Assembly: GCA_007136585.1 (NCBI GenBank)
Contig: SLGR01000157.1
Location: forward strand, 1-7,980
Direction of reading: 5' to 3'
Length of the DNA: 7,980 nucleotides
Source of the DNA: Candidatus Sumerlaeota bacterium
GTDB taxonomy: Bacteria > CG03 > SLGR01
Within the stretch, counting starts at the first letter, position 1. Each line of letters begins with the position of its first letter. Below the pieces are notes generated by a model that made no database searches, was not told the DNA's origin, and was given only the letters and a program-made list of their open reading frames with translations. The translations under genes were made by a program, and so were the position numbers. Below are positions 7,101 through 7,980 of this stretch, in pieces.

Positions 7101-7850
7101 CCTTACAGGGCGCCCGGCCTCCTCACCCCACTTGCACAGGTACCTGTGAAAAACCTCCGAAGAAAGGTTATCCTGTCGGTATAGCGCGTGGTGGGTACGG
7201 AACCTCCTTAACGACGAGGAGAGAGCCCGGTTCTCAAGCCCGCGTAAAATATCCCTTATGCTTTGGAGGTGGCGAACAGTATTCTCACGGTTATTAAGCG
7301 AGGAGAGAAGAAGATCAAGGTTGCGCTGGTAAAGCCCGGGGTTCTCTATTCCTATGAGAGGCGCTGCATCAGAGTTGAGAACACTGTAGGCCTCGGGGCC
7401 CCGGATCATACCCTTCTCCATAAAGTACTGAAGAACCCTCTCCCTTACCGTTTCGTTGGGGATTGTGGAGATTATGGAGGTATCTATCACCTCGCCGGCA
7501 GGGTCTCCCTCCATTCCTATACGTTTTATGCGCCCGCTCCTTGAGGCCGCCTCTATTATCTCCTGGATATTCTTCTGAACCTCGTAGTTGGCGTGAAGGT
7601 CCTTTATCAGCAGAACCTCAGGGGCCTGCCCCCGGGTCAGGTACTCCTCCACCACCTGTCCCAGCTCAAACGGTATATCCAGGGCCGTTTCGGGAACCGA
7701 TACACTGGAGGCGTAGGAAAAGTCGGATAAGACGCTTGTAAAGAGCATCGCTCCCGTAAGCAGGGCGCTTACCAGCTTTGTATAAGTACTATTAATAAAC
7801 CCTGTTAGAAAGGGCTCATTTTTTACGTTTTTTTCATAGTTTATCGTCAT
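1..7850 (-). CDS. Giant multidomain, probably exported protein (3' end outside window)
   Basis: One uninterrupted frame of 2616 codons runs from ATG 7850-7848 to the window edge, with two bases left over. I translated it codon by codon and met no stop. The chain starts with a signal-peptide-like segment. It then carries a TraB/TIKI-like domain, a PPP-type phosphatase with all metal-binding motifs, an HEXXH zincin-like segment, a second hydrophobic signal-like stretch, a toxin-linker-like module and a PD-(D/E)XK nuclease-like domain, followed by about 390 unassigned residues. The start was chosen because GGA sits 7 nt upstream and gives the shorter n-region before the hydrophobic core. An in-frame ATG at 7910-7908 would add 20 residues, and a TAA at 7940-7938 closes the frame above it. 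Base composition and codon use look similar throughout (ATA for Ile, AGG/AGA for Arg), so nothing suggests a recent patchwork. The role is unknown; an exported effector, toxin-like or cell-envelope protein is inferred. The style suggests Omnitrophota. Confidence 0.95.
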   Translation of the reverse strand, partial: MTINYEKNVKNEPFLTGFINSTYTKLVSALLTGAMLFTSVLSDFSYASSVSVPETALDIPFELGQVVEEYLTRGQAPEVLLIKDLHANYEVQKNIQEIIEAASRSGRIKRIGMEGDPAGEVIDTSIISTIPNETVRERVLQYFMEKGMIRGPEAYSVLNSDAAPLIGIENPGLYQRNLDLLLSSLNNRENTVRHLQSIRDILRGLENRALSSSLRRFRTHHALYRQDNLSSEVFHRYLCKWGEEAGRPVRSISPEYARYMEISERLSDLDERRLRREYDHLVRNINPVDMSPFAKFRDIFRAPEPVYESIARQINSGSAYSNLRDYISAMEEMRRINTYRIVREEQRVIEEIGSALCRSGSEEDLIFVSDYLQVMTKFLLNQVTRDELKYFRKNSERFRKSFSRLSGEYGQQMSRLDGILHTLSPYVEEMSLFYDLAERRDEYFVKNFAADEPGMNRTSVMILGGFHTDGVTELLKEKGISYSVVLPRVTSHTSEMIETYYRFLRGDGILAYNELIDERLAVSSFFREDFFPMQVALRMQAELIKNARERKRGRAPTVREALDILNRGSGSWIGFPGSFESTISEDGSRAYFRFEYAGSKVTVYYDGRALGISGRGEAERAFDESAWREVSERIALISGDPGLDSLGLREKAVLSGAEAAGFIEEGSLLESMDLLELGSRLGIPLERVYGGSKVIIYNPEAVSAQISGSGLFSSSEKNLEGEGLKGFIGSLAESSSAGDFHRLQVIFGLSPRLEVTLGGEADLSSAGTLEELNTLRDERLIKALESAGDIASGRSSYELTEDPAREKKIYSTPEETRAKTRQEKVYAARALNAEQGWIRGSEQNAGELFESEIKERHIVVGDIHGDLEGFKQSLRDAGLIDTEGNWVGGTAVLVQMGDMIDRGPHFSEALEFIRSLQEQAGEQGGEVIRLLGNHELMFIRGILGDDKQLELWLYNGGLGYLTGSSGDTYIRDIGRLYNEVQRETRREYRAMQYQMQWDNEHLEKIIAQKTLQEVCRVIFADKEYYFPGIRENLRLRDLVRDLTNDIEAGSLKAAYEAGDRVFSHGGILPHISQGRSPSETVRDLNSRLSKAFRENDFSDKIFDAGRSRGGSGDAGIFWADYEEDLQPAEENLDFAQVLAHTPERKQGAGIRVSPGKRLINVDVGHFGSYGGNRGYLEAEGNTARLVSLKKASGIKHDGDPARERKPVLSRTSLLEFMLRLLRWTGVYGFTGYYINALSDAMGIRAEPGQEPETWSMTRSELENAVKDGVLTETDLKRHELDILIALAREKKVPWEVLEDYTIVKNLFNGGFFDEEFMEILKDFSETPGDLDSCLRFIAVAGTRRQDSGYDKVVYNYLIQLLSSYIESEFKGEVIIPRIGESYSEEEHRTGSEVSPGKPYYIYGIKSAGVRFRDRSQPLKIPEVEVVGSRRELLIKQLRSGYISHELMDKVEEVNETLGSLQFEDIPADIFMILLREIEALDPESPVELKALCLFSLHEYLNRIPEVKKRLEDKYDFLMMYETREGDLEKALDIILGAERLEDLLLMENREELLKLYQLAILKIYRAILPDNIIIPRKFDSVKRSILRKTRFVENYDNADAGLNYGIPYIKRDSHEIFIGTLAHEVMHLIEMHNKYDSVGEFIADLGMIEVYRKLASAEGRYKGRRWLKAIEETKENLRYREHSETLLMEPMDTRSHRTARATLLWIENELRQRNLPFEPLTLLRISLEEKRDTSGFMYLKTFRDFGKRVINRYSYEMISEGHSLPVSERFIEGTLRLGKVFAGIRGRLSLLSARQAELILKKAVRGTLRTLSLLGLTWVSAYAHPDPELPKLPDISVESMIVRSLAATIPEELRVLLPADIGAEVDRGRMELAGVERLIRGELRRMGIEDSELLKEILRRFGDRQLDSISFYRRVKQIDKMLRKIDEQQGPEIPARERVDKAEVYRVFLLNLDLPATPRAGDALLRAHLVGLDESGRRVPGKDGGPARAGNYTAAQLREKAVILESAGFNIEQRRVLMEAGIVGFPGKGLPPETETRLAELKTLLDGKLPADSAALLEKRLRSLIEGPGEVQAERAYDKSSELLEALILIAAYMPAKNLEIIKETIGVYGADETIIQIGSYLNKLIYGKTDSGKEGREKEYKGSISDLVAELQAMVNLRNSGYSILAAGITLRDKSGQSIVEIDGIVMKGGQIYLFEFKNRTKNTSLLKYLFYDGKYNTGKMGRLTKALNDPSARRQIERAVGDDNLRKLLSGPVNFLMGFEDSRARRRIKNIPKAYNFFPEVLAWASQALGEGFNRALDDWLRANPDRAPPLPFNVPSDVSKDNIPAEGVSFSFFFTPGLDAFEDTSFSDSELKIIENLSELNRRREAAVKEARTRLIEKWDYDWKHDSGVTLMVIQGVKPGAWVSSPETIEQINKYENELKQLGLGIIRFRHRRKNETVVIYDTAKAASIFKENEEFYSSEFPETDFSNLSVEQKVEHIFTYTLSAEDEQKLKRPIGYILGYTDNVGYERESGELIPHLFNVGFVGFRTSLSFQKIKPLVIDLADAMLELYRIKYPEDVQKRKFEDWARGQYVESQQKPDSRKLNFIPVVKDGRVVDIKITSVEEKTVRKTAVH
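1176..1448 (-). other. PD-(D/E)XK (restriction-endonuclease-fold) nuclease-like domain
   Basis: Residues about 2135-2225. A helix with AELQAMVNLRNSGY places Glu2151 as the N-terminal acidic residue. A strand then carries VEIDGIV with Asp2184, and thirteen residues on IYLFEFKNR supplies Glu2197 and Lys2199. Together these form the E...D...ExK active site of the restriction-endonuclease fold, in the usual helix-strand-strand order. Related domains are common as DNA-cleaving tips of polymorphic toxins, and also occur in Holliday junction and repair nucleases. In an exported chain a toxin-type role is more likely, but that is inference. Unlike typical toxin tips, it is followed by at least 390 more residues. 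Confidence 0.65.
1776..1988 (-). other. Pretoxin-like linker module (AHxxG ... GNYT ... AGF ... MEAGIVG)
   Basis: Residues about 1955-2025. The segment reads RAHLVG (His1968), then GKDGGPAR, GNYT (1990-1993), a helix QLREKAVILESAGF, and QRRVLMEAGIVG (Met2018 to Gly2024). From memory, this order of short motifs recurs in large secreted bacterial proteins just before a variable enzymatic domain. Here it lies about 110 residues before the nuclease-like domain, which fits that habit. I cannot name a Pfam entry for it. Its role, whether processing, translocation or a binding site, is unknown. Confidence 0.4.
1989..2378 (-). other. Charged helical segment after internal hydrophobic stretch
   Basis: Residues about 1825-1954. 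A proline-rich opening (HPDPELPKLPD) is followed by strongly charged helices with leucine spacing suited to a coiled coil or helical bundle (ERLIRGELRRMG, LLKEILRRFG, RRVKQIDKMLRKID). No catalytic residues are apparent. It leads directly into the toxin-linker-like module, so a spacer or oligomerisation role is the simplest reading. Confidence 0.4.
2382..2435 (-). other. Internal signal-peptide-like hydrophobic segment
   Basis: Residues 1806-1823 (GTLRTLSLLGLTWVSAYA), preceded by the basic stretch KKAVR and followed by HPDPELPKLPD. The pattern of basic n-region, short hydrophobic core, AYA and then a proline-rich start looks like an ordinary signal peptide, but it lies 1800 residues into the chain. 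No start codon lies close upstream with a convincing ribosome binding site. It may mark an old fusion between two secreted proteins, or be an internal processing site or buried helix. Confidence 0.4.
2631..3188 (-). other. HEXXH zincin-like metallopeptidase segment
   Basis: Residues about 1555-1740. The core is TLAHEVMHLIE, with His1623, Glu1624 and His1627 forming an HEXXH zinc site inside a predicted helix. Twelve residues later comes GEFIADLG, where Glu1640 can serve as third zinc ligand, as in gluzincins and the EFxAD motif of M48-type peptidases. A preceding strand (HEIFIGT) fits the edge strand of a zincin. A later SHRTARA phrase (His1696) resembles the HPP..R region of M48 peptidases. 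If active, it would cleave peptide bonds, possibly in the giant chain itself. The gap between HEXXH and the Glu is shorter than in thermolysin, and overall similarity beyond the motifs is weak, so family assignment is tentative. Confidence 0.5.
3189..4295 (-). other. Unassigned, mostly helical region
   Basis: Residues about 1186-1554, between the phosphatase and the zincin-like segment. A hydrophobic-aromatic patch near residues 1215-1235 (FMLRLLRWTGVYGFTGYYI) could be a buried or membrane-associating helix, but it contains three arginines and is not a clean transmembrane segment. After it come amphipathic helices rich in Leu, Glu and Lys, and a short beta-like stretch with FKGEVIIPRIGESYS. 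I recognise no family and no catalytic motif. It may be a scaffold or the N-terminal helical part of the following protease-like domain. Confidence 0.45.
4296..5282 (-). other. Shewanella-like PPP metallophosphatase domain
   Basis: Residues about 857-1185. All PPP signature motifs appear in order: GDIHGD (861-866), GDMIDRGP (897-904), LLGNHE (GNHE at 932-935), FSHGG (His1064) and AHTP (His1140). Together they provide the Asp, His and Asn ligands of a two-metal centre and the motif arginine Arg902. Between the first two motifs, the phrases AGLID, W-GG and LVQMGD match the Shewanella-like phosphatase subgroup better than ApaH or eukaryotic PP1/PP2A. About 125 residues separate GNHE from SHGG, including a charged helical insert typical of that subgroup. 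The expected reaction is hydrolysis of phosphate monoesters, possibly phosphoprotein. Because every ligand is present, I expect an active enzyme. Its place in an exported chain suggests an extracytoplasmic or target-cell substrate, which is inference. Confidence 0.9.
5283..6353 (-). other. Unassigned inter-domain region
   Basis: Residues about 500-856, between the TIKI-like domain and the phosphatase. The first part (about 555-620) alternates aromatic and charged residues in a beta-rich pattern (FRFEYAGSKVTVYYDGRALG). The middle is acidic and helical with repeated Leu-Glu-Ser phrases. The last part, from about residue 800, is rich in Glu, Lys and Arg and looks like a flexible or helical linker leading into the phosphatase. 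I recognise no family here and see no catalytic motif, cysteine pattern or membrane segment. Confidence 0.5.
6381..7619 (-). other. TraB/TIKI/ChaN-like (EreA/ChaN superfamily) domain
   Basis: Residues about 78-490. The first motif is VLLIKDLHANYEVQKNI, with Asp84 and His86 at the end of a predicted beta strand. Next comes a strand ending in GMEGD (Glu114), then a long helical, charged middle part. The domain ends with a strand and GGFHTDG (His467) followed by VTELLKEKG, the Gx2H-plus-helix arrangement seen near the end of TraB, TIKI and ChaN-type domains. Known members include metal-dependent proteases (TIKI) and haem-binding proteins (ChaN), so the activity cannot be named. Two features are odd: the first motif reads KDLH instead of the usual GxxH, and the span of about 410 residues is longer than the usual 250-300, the excess being helical insert. 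Similar DLHAN...QKNI and GGFHT phrases are, from memory, common in giant Omnitrophota proteins. Confidence 0.55.
7710..7850 (-). other. Signal-peptide-like N-terminus
   Basis: Residues 1-47 have a long polar n-region ending in Lys25, a hydrophobic core at about 26-41 (LVSALLTGAMLFTSVL) and then DFSYA-SS, which fits a signal peptidase I site after Ala47. There is no cysteine at the predicted cleavage site, so a lipoprotein is unlikely. The n-region is longer than usual. The segment could instead be an uncleaved membrane anchor. Export across the inner membrane is inferred. Confidence 0.7.
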
Positions 7851-7980
7851 AATTTTTTCCAAGAAATTAATAGTGTCCCAAAGTTGTGCATAGTTCTTTA
7901 ACAAGGTCATCTTATTGTTGTGTGGATAGCTGGAGTTTTAACGACTGAATAAATAAAATAAGGCTTGCCGTAACCCATAG
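7851..7980 (-). other. Upstream leader / intergenic region
   Basis: This AT-rich stretch precedes the giant gene and differs in composition from the coding part. In one minus-strand frame, codons beginning MGYGKPYFIYSVVK (ATG at 7978) end at TGA 7909-7907. That stop overlaps an ATG at 7910-7908 that is in frame with the giant gene, forming ATGA. This could be the tail of an upstream gene, a 23-codon leader, or chance, since the other two frames are also open for a while. I see no convincing -35/-10 pair and no terminator hairpin. The sequence GGGACACTA near 7871-7879 resembles the ends of some insertion sequences, but only weakly. Confidence 0.5.
7855..7860 (-). promoter_or_regulatory. Weak ribosome binding site for the giant gene
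   Basis: GGAAAA reads on the minus strand with seven bases between GGA and the ATG at 7850. The match to Shine-Dalgarno is only three bases, but its spacing is good. The rival ATG at 7910-7908 has nothing better than AATAAG directly before it. This favours the 7850 start. Confidence 0.45.

Noticed and set aside
6887-7297. Plus-strand open frame of 136 codons
   Set aside because: Antisense to the TIKI-like domain. The translation is rich in Gly, Arg, Pro and Ser with no hydrophobic core, as expected for a shadow frame.
7263-7741. Overlapping plus-strand frames of about 92 codons near the gene's 5' end
   Set aside because: They are antisense to the signal peptide and to the DLHAN and GMEGD motifs, which clearly favour the minus strand. 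The translations look compositionally random.
1-7980. CRISPR array, tandem repeats, tRNA or rRNA
   Set aside because: No regularly spaced repeat, cloverleaf or rRNA-like conserved block was seen on either strand while reading the window.

Overview
The window is almost entirely one very long gene on the minus strand. An ATG at 7850-7848 opens a frame of 2616 codons with no stop. It runs leftwards to base 1, where two bases of the next codon remain, so the 3' end lies outside the window. Only the last 130 bases (7851-7980, upstream of the start) are non-coding or uncertain. I see no RNA gene, CRISPR array or clear terminator.

The predicted product is a giant, probably exported, multidomain protein. 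Reading from its N-terminus (right to left in the window): a signal-peptide-like segment (residues 1-47); a TraB/TIKI/ChaN-like domain ending in a GGFHTDG motif (about 78-490); a long unassigned region (about 500-856); a complete PPP-family metallophosphatase of the Shewanella-like type (about 857-1185); an unassigned, mostly helical region; an HEXXH zincin-like segment with HEVMH and GEFIAD (about 1555-1740); a second signal-peptide-like hydrophobic stretch (1806-1823); a charged helical segment; a segment resembling the linker modules of secreted toxins (about 1955-2025); a PD-(D/E)XK nuclease-like domain (about 2135-2225); and about 390 further residues of unknown function.

Organism: ATA is used heavily for isoleucine and AGG/AGA for arginine, with moderate GC. 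The N-terminal phrase DLHANYEVQKNI and the GGFHTDGVTELLKEKG motif resemble very large secreted proteins I associate with Candidatus Omnitrophota (former OP3), a phylum known for giant genes. This assignment rests on recall and could be wrong. Whatever the taxon, the gene looks like a bacterial giant surface, periplasmic or secreted protein.

How the parts may work together is inference. An export signal leads a chain carrying up to three hydrolase-type modules (TIKI-like, phosphatase, protease-like) and then a nuclease-like domain behind a linker module. That order recalls polymorphic toxins or large effectors, but the nuclease is internal rather than C-terminal and no immunity gene is visible because the window ends first.
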